Assembly: GCA_030429345.1 (NCBI GenBank) | Contig: JAUIFJ010000019.1 | Coordinates: forward strand, 22,532 to 86,531 | Length of the DNA stretch: 64,000 nucleotides | Direction of reading: 5' to 3' | Source: a bacterium | GTDB taxonomy: Bacteria > CAIWAD01 | In this document: piece by piece, positions 35,481-44,192 of the stretch | Layout of the letters: each line of letters begins with the position of its first letter | How positions within the stretch are numbered: position 1 is the first letter of the stretch | Made by a program: the position numbers and the translations under genes | Notes under the pieces: model-generated | What the model saw: only the letters and a program-made list of their open reading frames with translations | The model's database searches: none | What the model was told of the DNA's origin: nothing

Positions 35481-36293
35481 TCACTCTCCTTCCCTGAGCC
35501 CTTTCGGTCCAGGGCCGGCGAGATCCTTGAGACGGTCCCGGTAGCGGCGGCTGGCAAGGACCTCGCGGCCGCCGCGCAGGCGCAGGAGCATGTCCCCGCG
35601 CCCGAGACTCTCGGCGGATTCGATGGCGTCCAGGCGGACCAGGGCCGAGCGGTGCACCCGGCGGAACTCGGCCGGATTGAGCCGTTCCTCGAGACCGCCC
35701 AGGCTGCTCCGCAGCAGGTGCTGCTCCTTCTCCGTATACAGGCGGACATAATTCCCGTCGGCCTGTGCCAGCAGCAGCCGCTCGCAGTCGATGAAACGGA
35801 TCCTGCCGCGCCCGGGCAGGGCGATGCGCTGGATCCAGTCCAGTCCGCTTTCGTGTTCCAGCACCCGGATCATCCCCAGGACCTCCTGCAGGCCTGCCCC
35901 CTCCGCCGTCGCTCCCCGCGCCAGGCGGACCCGGGCCAGGGCCTGCAGCAGGCGCCGGCGGGTGTAGGGTTTGAGCAGGTAGTCGGTGGCGCAGAGATCG
36001 AAGGCCCGGACGGCGTGGCGATCGTGAGCCGTCACGAAGACCACCTGGGGCGCCTTCCCGCCAGCGCGGGCCAGTTGCTCCGCCAGTTCGATTCCGCTGG
36101 CGCCCGGCATGCGGATGTCCAGGAAGACCAGCTCCGGCGAATGCTGGCGCAGGGCCGCTTCGGCCTCCTCCGCCGAGCCGCACTCGCCGCAGAGGTCCAG
36201 GTCGGCCTCGAGGCGCAGCCAGTTGGAGAGCTTGCGGCGCGCCAGGGGCTCGTCGTCGACGATCAGGCAGCGCATGCGCCCGTCCGGACTCAT
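35481..36293 (-). CDS. LytTR-family response regulator
   Basis: 270 residues. A receiver domain (residues ~7-125) has DDEPLARRK, the phospho-acceptor region VFLDIRMPGASG, the conserved VTAHD and the Lys in LLKPY. A LytTR DNA-binding domain (~165-260) has RIRFIDCERLLLAQADGNYVRL and FRRVHRSALV. Such regulators bind direct repeats upstream of surface-related genes. The ATG overlaps the stop of the sensor kinase gene as ATGA, so the pair is translationally coupled. Third gene after the beta-helix protein and the kinase. Confidence 0.93.
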   Translation of the reverse strand: MSPDGRMRCLIVDDEPLARRKLSNWLRLEADLDLCGECGSAEEAEAALRQHSPELVFLDIRMPGASGIELAEQLARAGGKAPQVVFVTAHDRHAVRAFDLCATDYLLKPYTRRRLLQALARVRLARGATAEGAGLQEVLGMIRVLEHESGLDWIQRIALPGRGRIRFIDCERLLLAQADGNYVRLYTEKEQHLLRSSLGGLEERLNPAEFRRVHRSALVRLDAIESAESLGRGDMLLRLRGGREVLASRRYRDRLKDLAGPGPKGLREGE

Positions 36294-37426
36294 GCCTCTT
36301 TCGCGGCGGTCCCGAGAACCATCTCCGCCAGCCATTCCTCGCCCTCCTTTTCGCTGCGCAGGGAAGCGCGCGGACCGTACTCCAGTTCCAGCCGCTGGCG
36401 CACGTTGGCCAGGCCCGTCCCGCGGCCGGCCGGCGTCGCGCGCCCTTCTTCCGGCAGGCTGTTGCGGATGCCGATGCGCAGGCCCGCGGAATCCGCCGTG
36501 ACACAGAGCGCGATCCGCCCGGCGCCGCTCCGCTCGCTGATGCCGTGCACGAAGGCATTCTCCACCAGCGGCTGCAGGATCAGCCAGGGGACCTCCTCGT
36601 CCAGGCCTTCCGGATCCACCGCCCAGTCGACGCGCAGGCGGTCGGCAAAACGGACTTCCTCGATCTCCAGATAGGCGCGCGTATACTCCAGTTCGCGGCG
36701 CAGGGGAACGCGCGGCCGCTCCGCGTCCTCCAGCGCGAGCCTCAGGAAGCCCGCCAGGCGCTCGAGCATCTCGTCGGCGGCCACCGGATCCTCCTGCAGG
36801 AGGGCCGAGATCGAGTTCAGCGTGTTGAAGAGGAAATGGGGCTGCAGCTGCATGCGCAGTCCCTGCAGGCGCGCCTCGTCGAGGCGGTGCTGCAGCTCCG
36901 CCTCCCGCTGCTGCTGCGCCAGCACGCGGTGGAACATGCGCCGCGAAGTGATCGCTCCCAGGACGAGCAGATAGACCAGCAGGCCGCGGAAGAGACCGAC
37001 TCCCTGCAGGTAGAACAACTCCAGGCTTTCGCGGGCCGGCTGCCAGAAGGCGCGCGGGTCCTCGACGATCCACCAGCGTTTCAACTGGATCACGAAGGTC
37101 AGAAGCAGCAGGGTCAGCGCGTAGACCGCCAGGGGCAGGAGCAGGGCCGCGAGGGCATGCAGCACGACCCGTCCGACACGACCTGTGGACGCAGCCTCCA
37201 GGCGCGGCAGCAGCAGCTCGAGCGCGCGATAGCCGCAGGCCCAGCCGATCCAGTAGAGTTCCACGTTCATCAGCTCGCCCAGGAAGGCCATGTCCCAGCC
37301 GCGCAGGCGGGAAACGGCCTCCCAGTAGAGCGGCGGCACCAGTCCCAGGAGCAGGGCCACGCCCAGCACCTTGTGGAAGGGGGTCAGGGGAACCGCCGTA
37401 TACCCGGCGGCGTTGCCGTGTGACAT
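36290..37426 (-). CDS. LytS/YpdA-type sensor histidine kinase
   Basis: 378 residues. The N-terminal half has about four hydrophobic segments (FHKVLGVALLLGLVPPLYW, ALAALLLPLAVYALTLLLL, GLLVYLLVLGAI among them). It is followed by a coiled stretch and the His_kinase domain with LQPHFLFNTLNSIS, where the first His is the expected phosphorylation site. The ATPase region has ILQPLVENAFVHGI and GTGLANVRQRL. It signals to the LytTR regulator encoded next. The start lies 6 bp after the stop of the beta-helix gene, so all three are one transcript. Confidence 0.92.
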   Translation of the reverse strand: MSHGNAAGYTAVPLTPFHKVLGVALLLGLVPPLYWEAVSRLRGWDMAFLGELMNVELYWIGWACGYRALELLLPRLEAASTGRVGRVVLHALAALLLPLAVYALTLLLLTFVIQLKRWWIVEDPRAFWQPARESLELFYLQGVGLFRGLLVYLLVLGAITSRRMFHRVLAQQQREAELQHRLDEARLQGLRMQLQPHFLFNTLNSISALLQEDPVAADEMLERLAGFLRLALEDAERPRVPLRRELEYTRAYLEIEEVRFADRLRVDWAVDPEGLDEEVPWLILQPLVENAFVHGISERSGAGRIALCVTADSAGLRIGIRNSLPEEGRATPAGRGTGLANVRQRLELEYGPRASLRSEKEGEEWLAEMVLGTAAKEA

Positions 37427-37432
37427 GGCGCT

Positions 37433-39160
37433 CTACTTCAGCAGGAGGACCTTTCGGCGCGCCACCTGCGCGCCGCTCGCGAGCTCAAGGTAGTAGATGC
37501 CGGAGGACAGGCCCAGCCCCTCCAGCTGTCGACGGTGCCCTCCGGCGGGCAGGCCGCCCTCGAAGAGGCGCAGCACGCGGCGTCCGCGAATGTCGTACAG
37601 GTCCAGGCGGACCTTCCCGGGGCGCGCCAGGGAGAAATGCACGCCGGCGGAGGAATTGAAGGGATTGGGACGCACCGGCTCCAGGCGGAAACCGTCGGGC
37701 CTGGCTGCGGCGGACAGCGAAACGAGGGCGTTGCCTGTCACACGGAAGGACAAGGGCCCCTCTCCGGGGGGAGTGGTATGGAGCACGACCTCGGCATCCA
37801 GCGGGCCTTCCTCCGCGGGTCGCCAGACCAGGTCCAGTTCGCGCCTCTCGAAGGGAGCGACCGGAAAGGGGAATTCAGCGCGCACCTCCAGCCCTTCACC
37901 GCTGCCGTAGAAGACCTCCACCGAGTCGACGCTCTGTGTGACACTTCCCAGGCTCGACAGGGGCTGGGCGGCCTGTGTCGAGTCCCCCGCCGCGAGGGTC
38001 CCCAGCTGCAGATCCTCCCCAAGGCCGGAGAAGCCGCTCAGCGCGAAGGCGGGCAGAAGGGCCGCTCCCGGACCGCCGTATACTCCGGCGTCGCAGGCCA
38101 GGCTGCCGAGAGCGGGTGGAAGCGGCTCTCCGGGCAGGTCCGGATGCTCCGCGTCCTCGCAGGCGGAATCCGCGCCCAGATCGACGGCTGGCGAGGCGGG
38201 CAGGCTCAGCAGCCGGCCGCCGTCCTGGAAGAGCGGGGCCGCGTCCGTGTTCGGCCCGGACCAGCCGCCTTCGACCAGGTTGTACTCCCCCGTGATCCCG
38301 CTGCCGGGCCCGATGGCGCGCAGGGCGTGCAGCGAGGGGCTGCGTCCCGTGTTGGCCCAGACGATGTTGTGTCGCAGTAGCGCGCGGCAGTTCCAGGCAA
38401 GGACCGCGGCCCCGCTGCCGGACGGCGTCGAGCCCTGTCCCAGGCTGCGGTTGCCGATGAAGAGGTTGTGCTCGATGAGGCTCTCCTCCCCGTCGCCCCA
38501 GAGCAGCATCGCCCCGCCGCCGCCGTAGGCGTCGCTTTCGTTGTCCACGAAGATGTTGTGGCGGAAGATTCCTGCGCAGCCGTTGGTGACGATGCCGCCG
38601 CCGTAGTGCCCGCGGTTGCCGATCACCAGGTTGTGTTCGACGAGCGGCGCCCCGTCGCTGAACTGCATCGCCCCGCCGCCGTTGCAGAAGGTGGACCAGG
38701 CATCGCTCTGGATCACATTGTCACGGAAGATGTTCCAGCGCACGGTGGGCTCGCCGGCACGGGCGTATACGCCTCCGCCCTCGCGGCAGTTGGCGGTCAT
38801 CCTCGTCCCCGCGCCTCCGGTGACGGTGAAGCCGACCAGCTCGGCCCCGTTGTCCTCGCCGGAAAGGAAACTGACCGTCGACTGGCTGTCCGGATCCGCC
38901 GCCTGGCTGCCGTCGAGCACCGTGTTCTCCAGATGCTCCAGGTCGCCGTCGAGCACGAAATGGCTTGCCAGCACCACGGCCTCGCCGCGAAAGCGCAGGG
39001 TTTCGTAGTAGTGCCCCGGGGCCACCAGCACCGTGTCTCCCGCCTGCGCCTGGTCGAGGGCGGCCTGCACGGTCGGCTCTTCGGCAGGCACCTGCCATTG
39101 CAGGGCGGAAGCCGGAAGGGCGGCGCCGAGGAGGATCAGAAGGGTCGAAGTGAGTGTCAT
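37433..39160 (-). CDS. Secreted right-handed beta-helix protein with C-terminal sorting domain
   Basis: 575 residues. Signal peptide (LLILLGAALPASA), opening WQVPAEEPTVQAALDQAQAG (same type as the 27914 gene), then helix coils with Asn/Gly turns (HNLVIGNRGHYGGGIV, HNIFVDNESDAYGGGGAM, HNLFIGNRSLGQG). A ~100-residue beta domain of the choice-of-anchor type follows (GEDLQLGTLAAGDST). The end is a sorting domain (VRPNPFNSSAGVHFSL ... SSGIYYLEL ... RRKVLLLK). GGAG precedes the ATG. It is the first gene of an operon with the LytS/LytTR pair, which suggests that its production or sensing is tied to that system; this is inference. Confidence 0.86.
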   Translation of the reverse strand: MTLTSTLLILLGAALPASALQWQVPAEEPTVQAALDQAQAGDTVLVAPGHYYETLRFRGEAVVLASHFVLDGDLEHLENTVLDGSQAADPDSQSTVSFLSGEDNGAELVGFTVTGGAGTRMTANCREGGGVYARAGEPTVRWNIFRDNVIQSDAWSTFCNGGGAMQFSDGAPLVEHNLVIGNRGHYGGGIVTNGCAGIFRHNIFVDNESDAYGGGGAMLLWGDGEESLIEHNLFIGNRSLGQGSTPSGSGAAVLAWNCRALLRHNIVWANTGRSPSLHALRAIGPGSGITGEYNLVEGGWSGPNTDAAPLFQDGGRLLSLPASPAVDLGADSACEDAEHPDLPGEPLPPALGSLACDAGVYGGPGAALLPAFALSGFSGLGEDLQLGTLAAGDSTQAAQPLSSLGSVTQSVDSVEVFYGSGEGLEVRAEFPFPVAPFERRELDLVWRPAEEGPLDAEVVLHTTPPGEGPLSFRVTGNALVSLSAAARPDGFRLEPVRPNPFNSSAGVHFSLARPGKVRLDLYDIRGRRVLRLFEGGLPAGGHRRQLEGLGLSSGIYYLELASGAQVARRKVLLLK

Positions 39161-39358
39161 GCGTACTCCGGATTGCGGGACCGGGCACTCGCCCGGTGCC
39201 GGAGACTAGGAAGGGCGCGGCAGGGACCGCCAGTTTTTTGGTGCGAACGGGATCCGGGACGGGACGAATGCGGACTCCGTCAAGCCTGCGCCCGATTCCC
39301 GATTGCCGAATGCCGCGGGCAATCCTAGCTTGCCCGCGGGTTCCAGTCAGGATCATTC

Positions 39359-41434
39359 ATGCCATCCACCACCGATTCCGCCCCTTCACCGGGAAGCTCC
39401 CTTTCCGCCGGACACAGAGCATCCGGCCGCATCGGCTCCGCCCTGGCCCTGGCCTGTCTGCTCTTCGCCTGCGACTACAGCGACGAAGAGCCCTCCTTCG
39501 CCGGGCCTGCGGGGGATCCGCCTGTGGCGCGGCTCAGCATTGATCCTCCCTGCGGAGTACCGGGAACCCTCTTCAGCCTGGACGCCTCGGCCTCCAGCGA
39601 TGACCTCACGGCCGACGAGGAGCTCCGGTTCCGATTCGACCTGGACGGCGACGGCAGCTGGGACACGCCCTGGGCTTCCGAAGCGGTCCATGCCTTCATG
39701 TGTGTGACACCGACGGAAAGCGCCCGACTGGCGGTCCGGGACGCCGGGGGCCAGGTCGGCGTGATGCACTTCGCACTTGGCCAGGCCGAGGTCCTGCCGG
39801 ACCTGGAGCTGGAGCTGCTGCAAACGGGTCTGCTGCCCTTCAACGGGGATCCGCAAGGCTCTGCCGTCTTCGAGACCGCGATCCTCCTGCACAACCACGG
39901 CGCACTGGCGCGGAACACGCTTTCCCTGCCGTACGTGGATGTATACCGCAATGGCGGCGATGACCTGCTGGGACGCATTCCCTGCGTTGCAACACAGGGT
40001 CTACAGGAATGGCCAGGGCTGGTGCAGGCCGGGGGAAGCCGGGCCCTGCTCCTGCGCACGCAGGCCGACAACGGTGTGACACTTCCCTGCGTCGAAGGCC
40101 TTGCCTGGCGGCTGCCGCTGTTCCACGAAGGATGTCATACAGGCATCGAACTCGAGGGACAATGGGACATGCCCGCCGCCCCTCCCGCGCAGGGGCTGCA
40201 AATGGAGATCGGGAACCTCTCCTGGACCTACCCCACTCTCCACACGGGAAGCGCCTACGGTCTGCTGAGCGCGCAGATCCGGCTGCTCAACAACGGCCCT
40301 TCGCGGATCGAGGGCCTCTCCTTCCGCACGGCGAGGCTGTACCCCCGGGACGACTACGGGGCCGGCCGCAGCTTTCGCGTGATCCACGGCGAGGACCCCT
40401 TCAGCGGGGCGCTGGAACCGGGGGAGGAACGCCTGCTCGAGGTGCGAACGGCCGAGAGCCTCTTGCTGGATTTCGAATGCGAGCGGGACTGGCTGATCGA
40501 GATGCCCCTCTGGCAGGGCCATTGCAGCACGGAACGGCGGGTCGAAGGCATCGCCCTGGCGGGCAGCAGCGCCGCCCTGCAGGTGGATGTGCTGCAAACG
40601 CGCCTGATGCTTTCGCCCTCCTCCGCTTTTCTCATCGAGCTGGACCTGGTCCTGGAAAATCCGCTGAACGAGGAACTGGACGCCCTGCAGCTGATGGCCT
40701 TCCTGGATGCCGAAGGAGTCCCCGACTGGGAAACGTCCTTGCTGCTTTCCAGGCCCGATGGCACACGGCCCTCCTTGATGGGGGGCCAACGGGACACCTT
40801 GCGCCTGCACAGCGAAACCTTCCAAGCGAGCGTCGATTCGCACGATGTGCTCTCGCTGAGACTCTGGGGCCTGCATCGTGGCTGCCCGCTGGACCTGCAG
40901 GGAGCGGAACCCATGCAGTTGTCCTTCGTGGGCTACGGAGGCGAAACCCCCGACGAGGCCGTCTGGATCCAGCCCTTCGACGAGCCGAGCGGGTGGCCGC
41001 AGCAGAGCTACTTCACTCTGCTGGGAAACACCTTCTCGTTCCACAATTTCTTCGAGAACGCTTCCGGCTTCCCGCCTTGCTGCGGCAGCGATTCGACCTG
41101 CGAATGGGAGTATCAGTATACGGCGGGAAAGGATGTCTTCTACCGCTTCGAACTCTCCCGGCACCAGCATCTGGCCATCGAGCTTCGCTCGCATCAACAG
41201 GAGTTCTTTCCCGTGGGAGTACTGATGGACAGCCTGGGCACCGTCTTCCGCAGCTTCATCGGGAGCACCGAACTGCTCTATCCGGAAGCCGGCAGGTACC
41301 TGATCGGCGTCGACGGCACGACCGGCACCTACCACTGCACGAGCAGCAACGGTTCCGTCTACGAAGAGAACTACCTCGCTTCGGGACCATTCAACCTGAC
41401 CTTCCGGCCGGCAATCCCCATCGTCGCCCCTTGA
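39359..41434 (+). CDS. Surface lipoprotein with PKD-like domain
   Basis: 691 residues. A lipobox LLFAC near residue 38 (ALACLLFAC, then D) predicts a lipoprotein; Asp after the Cys would favour inner-membrane retention in Enterobacteria, but that rule is not established for this group. Residues ~52-125 resemble a PKD/Ig fold (PPVARLSIDP, FSLDASASSDD, FRFDLDGDGSWDTPW). The middle repeats beta-sandwich-like units with paired cysteines (PCVEGLAWRLPLFHEGCHTG, CERDWLIEMPLWQGHCST). The C-terminal ~150 residues look like a PPC-type domain (YTAGKDVFYRFEL, RYLIGVDGTTGTY). No enzyme motif seen. SD AGGAT precedes the ATG. Confidence 0.78.
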   Translation: MPSTTDSAPSPGSSLSAGHRASGRIGSALALACLLFACDYSDEEPSFAGPAGDPPVARLSIDPPCGVPGTLFSLDASASSDDLTADEELRFRFDLDGDGSWDTPWASEAVHAFMCVTPTESARLAVRDAGGQVGVMHFALGQAEVLPDLELELLQTGLLPFNGDPQGSAVFETAILLHNHGALARNTLSLPYVDVYRNGGDDLLGRIPCVATQGLQEWPGLVQAGGSRALLLRTQADNGVTLPCVEGLAWRLPLFHEGCHTGIELEGQWDMPAAPPAQGLQMEIGNLSWTYPTLHTGSAYGLLSAQIRLLNNGPSRIEGLSFRTARLYPRDDYGAGRSFRVIHGEDPFSGALEPGEERLLEVRTAESLLLDFECERDWLIEMPLWQGHCSTERRVEGIALAGSSAALQVDVLQTRLMLSPSSAFLIELDLVLENPLNEELDALQLMAFLDAEGVPDWETSLLLSRPDGTRPSLMGGQRDTLRLHSETFQASVDSHDVLSLRLWGLHRGCPLDLQGAEPMQLSFVGYGGETPDEAVWIQPFDEPSGWPQQSYFTLLGNTFSFHNFFENASGFPPCCGSDSTCEWEYQYTAGKDVFYRFELSRHQHLAIELRSHQQEFFPVGVLMDSLGTVFRSFIGSTELLYPEAGRYLIGVDGTTGTYHCTSSNGSVYEENYLASGPFNLTFRPAIPIVAP

Positions 41435-41443
41435 AGCAAAAGG

Positions 41444-41570
41444 CCTCACGCAGAGACGCAGAGGCGCGGAAAGAGGTTCTTCTCTCCGCGCCTCCGCGTC
41501 TCTGCGTGAGAACTCTTCTCTTAGAAACTCTCCGTGTTTTCCGTCTTCCCCGTGCGCACCGTGCGAATTC
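41444..41570. repeat. Palindromic intergenic repeat, copy 5
   Basis: Inner palindrome CCTCACGCAGAGACGCAGAG with CCGCGTCTCTGCGTGAGAAC, plus one outer arm (CTCCGTGTTTTCCGTCTTCC ... CACCGTGCGAATTC). The right end touches the stop of the SPOR gene: TAA followed directly by GAATTCGCACGG on the minus strand. Confidence 0.78.
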
Positions 41571-42095
41571 TTACTCTTCCCGCATCGCCAGCACCACCCA
41601 GGCCTTGCCATACCCCAGGCGCCGGGCCCGGTGCTTTAAGCGCTCAGCCGCCTCCCTGGCGGCGAAGAAGCCGACGCGGATCTTGTAGTTGGGAGCATCC
41701 CAGACCATTTCCACCGGGTGATCCGGAAAGAGCAGCAGGGCCTGGGCCTGCACTTCCTGGGCCGCTTCCAGCTTGCGCCCGGAATGGATCTGCACCTGGA
41801 AGCCCTCGCGGGGCAGGGCGTTGGGCTGCTCCTGGTTGAGGGAGTCCGGCATAGCGGCCAGGGTGTCGGCGGGAAGCGCTTGCCCGACCGGGGCATGACT
41901 CTCCCGCAAGGGGAGCAGGATCTCGTCTTCCGGCAGCAGCAGCGGATCATAGTCCTCCACCGGCGCCTGGGCCAGGCTGTCGGCGGGCGGCTGGGCATCC
42001 GGGTCCGGCGGCACGGCAGGAGTCATGCAGCTGGCAAGGAAAAGCAGCAGAAGGAAGACAAAAGCGGGAAGGCGATGCATGGGAATCCAATCCAT
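41571..42095 (-). CDS. SPOR-domain lipoprotein
   Basis: 174 residues. A short signal with lipobox FLASC places a lipidated Cys near residue 23. A Pro/Asp/Leu-rich linker follows. The last ~75 residues form a SPOR domain (GFQVQIHSGRKLEAAQEVQAQ ... NYKIRVGFFAAREAAERL), which binds denuded septal peptidoglycan. Probable role in cell division or wall remodelling. An ATG at 42080 (MHRLPAF) would give a more compact signal peptide and is equally possible. Confidence 0.86.
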   Translation of the reverse strand: MDWIPMHRLPAFVFLLLLFLASCMTPAVPPDPDAQPPADSLAQAPVEDYDPLLLPEDEILLPLRESHAPVGQALPADTLAAMPDSLNQEQPNALPREGFQVQIHSGRKLEAAQEVQAQALLLFPDHPVEMVWDAPNYKIRVGFFAAREAAERLKHRARRLGYGKAWVVLAMREE

Positions 42096-42204
42096 CTTCA
42101 GGGTTCAGTAACAGTTCTGGAAGGTAGGATTCTCCCGTCTGTGCTACAGGCAGATGCCGGACAATGCGCCGGGAACCACCACCAGGATTCCACTAAACGC
42201 CCCC

Positions 42205-42317
42205 ACCAGGGGGCGACAGACCGATAGCCCCGGCTTCAGTCCGGGGCGGCGTAGGATCAGGACGCCACGGTACCGATGCGGCGCAAGGTCGGGGCACCAT
42301 GTTGCCGGTGCCGCACC
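42205..42317. repeat. Left flank module of repeat cluster, copy 1
   Basis: Reverse-orientation CCCCGG hairpin (42227-42247) preceded by a CCCCCACCAGGGGG hairpin and followed by GGCGTAGGATCAGGACGCCA and more. This block recurs with few changes at about 42964-43090. Confidence 0.75.
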
Positions 42318-42795
42318 GCCGTTGCGGATGAATCGTCACCGTGTGGGCAAACCGCCGTCGTGGGGCGAACCGACGCCGTGGTGCGAATCACCATCGCGGG
42401 TGCGAACCGCCATCGCGGGGACGAACCGCCGCCGTGTGGGCAAACCGACGCCGTGGTGCGAATCACCATCGCGGGCCGAATCACCACCGCGTTGGCGAAC
42501 CGCAATCGCGGGGCGAACCGACGTTGCGAATGAACCGCCACCGCGTGGAGGAACCGCCGCCGTGGGGCGAACCGCAATCGCGGGACGAACCGCCGTTGCG
42601 GATGAACCGTCACCGCGTTGGCGAACCGCCGCCGTGGGGCGAATCACCATCGCGGGTGCGAACCGCCATCGCGGGGACGAACCGCCGCCGTGGGGCGAAC
42701 CGCAATCGCGGGACGAACCGCTGTTGCGGATGAACCGCCGTCGTGTGGGCGAATCACCATCGCGGGGGCGAACCGCCGCCGTGGTGCGAACCGTC
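42318..42795. repeat. Minisatellite array of 18-19-bp units
   Basis: About 25 tandem degenerate units of the type GCGAACCGCCGCCGTGGG. Variants include CGAATCACCATCGCGGG and CGAACCGCAATCGCGGG, many with an internal CCGC...GCGG mini-palindrome. It is bounded on the left by a reverse CCCCGG hairpin and on the right by a forward one (42796-42817). Open frames across it on both strands are repeat artefacts with no start signals. Confidence 0.85.
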
Positions 42796-42840
42796 GCCCC
42801 GGACTGAAGCCCGGGGCTATCGTTCCTGCCCCCTGCGGGA
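42796..42840 (+). repeat. CCCCGG hairpin element, copy d, with tail
   Basis: Core at 42796-42817, then CTATCGTTC and a second hairpin (GCCCCCTGCGGGAGC). The same layout is seen at 52549. The 42841-42955 stretch beyond it shows no gene. Confidence 0.78.
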
Positions 42841-42955
42841 GCAATTATCCGAAGCGGACATTCCTCGATTGGATAGCATGGGTCGCATTGGCCGCAGGCC
42901 CGCGCCGAAGGAATCCCAGAGAACCACCTCACAATCGAACCATCACCAGCATTCC

Positions 42956-43074
42956 AATAATCGCCCCCACCAGGGGGCGACAGACCGATAGCCCCGGGCT
43001 TCAGTCCGGGGCGGCGTAGGATCAGGACGCCACGGTACCGATGCGGCGTAAGGTCGGGGCACCATTTTGCCGGT
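42956..43074. repeat. Left flank module of repeat cluster, copy 2
   Basis: Second copy of the block at 42205, again with the reverse-orientation hairpin (42991-43012) and GGCGTAGGATCAGGACGCCA. It differs from copy 1 by a handful of bases. Confidence 0.75.
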
Positions 43075-43251
43075 GCCGAACCGACGTTGCGAATGAACCG
43101 CCACCGCGTGGAGGAACCACCATCGCGGGGGCGAACCGCAATCGCGGGGGCGAACCGACGCCGTCGGGGCGAACCGCAATCGCAGGGCGAACCGCCGCCG
43201 TGGTGCGAACCGCAATCGCGGGGGCGAACCGCCGCCGTGGTGCGAACCGTC
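43075..43251. repeat. Minisatellite array, second block
   Basis: About nine units of the same 18-19-bp family as at 42318, again ending in a forward CCCCGG hairpin (43252-43273). A degraded copy of the GGCGTAGGATCAGG module follows to about 43340. No gene in 42096-43439. Confidence 0.83.
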
Positions 43252-43439
43252 GCCCCGGACTGAAGCCCGGGGCGGCGTAGGATCAGGGCGATTTGATGCC
43301 GGGGGCGGTGTGTAGTCGGGATACCATGTTACCGGGGCGGCGTATCCATGGCCACAATGCCGGGTAATTTTCATTTGGGGTTCGTTCGGTATTGCCAGAT
43401 CGGCGAATCCCAGGCCGCAGGGCGCGGGTGTGCCCTCGA

Positions 43440-44192
43440 TCAGGGTTCGACGACCTTCGCGCCGCCGGGAGGGCACCAGCCCTCGCGGCCATCGGGCAGG
43501 CGCAGGCTGAGCCATTCGCCGCTGCGGCGATCGACGGCCAGCGTGGTGCCCTCGTGCAGGTCGAAGAGGGCCTCGGCATCGACCAGCGGAGCCCCCAGCA
43601 GGGTGACCTGGGGAGCCACGATCACCGCTTCGCGGTTCTGCTCGCGCACGCGGACCTGCAGGGCCAGCAGAAGCAGCAGCAGCAAGCCCAGCGAAGCTCC
43701 GGTCCAGGTCCCCGCCAGCAGGATCGGCCGGGAGCTGAAGCTCAGCCTGGCCAGGCGCAGGCTCAGGCAAAGGGAGGCCAGCGCCACCGCCAGCAGCAGG
43801 CCGAGAGCCAGCATGTTCGGCGGCAGGCTCCACAGCAGGCGATCCAGGGCGTCCCAGAGGGCCAGCCGCGGAGCCGGTTCCAGGCGATCTTCCTGCAGGC
43901 CGGCGGCGATCTCCAGGTTCTTGCGCACATCGCGGTCAAAGGGGGCATGGAGCGCGGCTCGCTTCCACCACCAGACCGCCTCGCCCAGTTCTCCCTGGCG
44001 GAATCGGGCATTGCCCAGGTTGTAATAGAGCTCCAGGCCGGCGTAGCCCTCGTCGACCAGACCTTCCCAGGCGGCAATCGCGCCGTCATAGTCCCCGGCG
44101 GAATAGGCCTGGTTGCCGGCCTCGAAGTCCTCCGCGGCGATAGCGCGGAAAACGCTGAGCAGCAGCAAGATCCCCGTGAAGAAGGTTCTCAT
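43440..44192 (-). CDS. batE: BatE-like TPR/SH3 protein
   Basis: 250 residues. Signal peptide, then two or three TPR units (DFEAGNQAYSAGDYDGAIAAW, YYNLGNARFRQGELGEAVWWW). Two hydrophobic segments around 128-190 follow, then a C-terminal SH3-like domain (VTLLGAPLVDAEALFDLHEG, GEWLSLRLPDGREGWCPPGG). This is the BatE architecture, the last gene of Bat operons. The periplasmic TPR region probably contacts other Bat proteins. The ATG overlaps the batD stop. Confidence 0.88.
   Translation of the reverse strand: MRTFFTGILLLLSVFRAIAAEDFEAGNQAYSAGDYDGAIAAWEGLVDEGYAGLELYYNLGNARFRQGELGEAVWWWKRAALHAPFDRDVRKNLEIAAGLQEDRLEPAPRLALWDALDRLLWSLPPNMLALGLLLAVALASLCLSLRLARLSFSSRPILLAGTWTGASLGLLLLLLLALQVRVREQNREAVIVAPQVTLLGAPLVDAEALFDLHEGTTLAVDRRSGEWLSLRLPDGREGWCPPGGAKVVEP

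Noticed and set aside
35411..35749. Alternative frame ending at TAG next to repeat copy 4, possibly a second regulator end
   Set aside because: The sequence in that frame has no LytTR-like residues. The correct regulator frame ends at 35481; the TAG is probably part of the repeat border.
42318..43251. Possible CRISPR array or repeat-protein gene
   Set aside because: Units are contiguous with no unique spacers, drift in length (18-19 bp), and no cas gene is in the window. Open frames are short and present in all frames.
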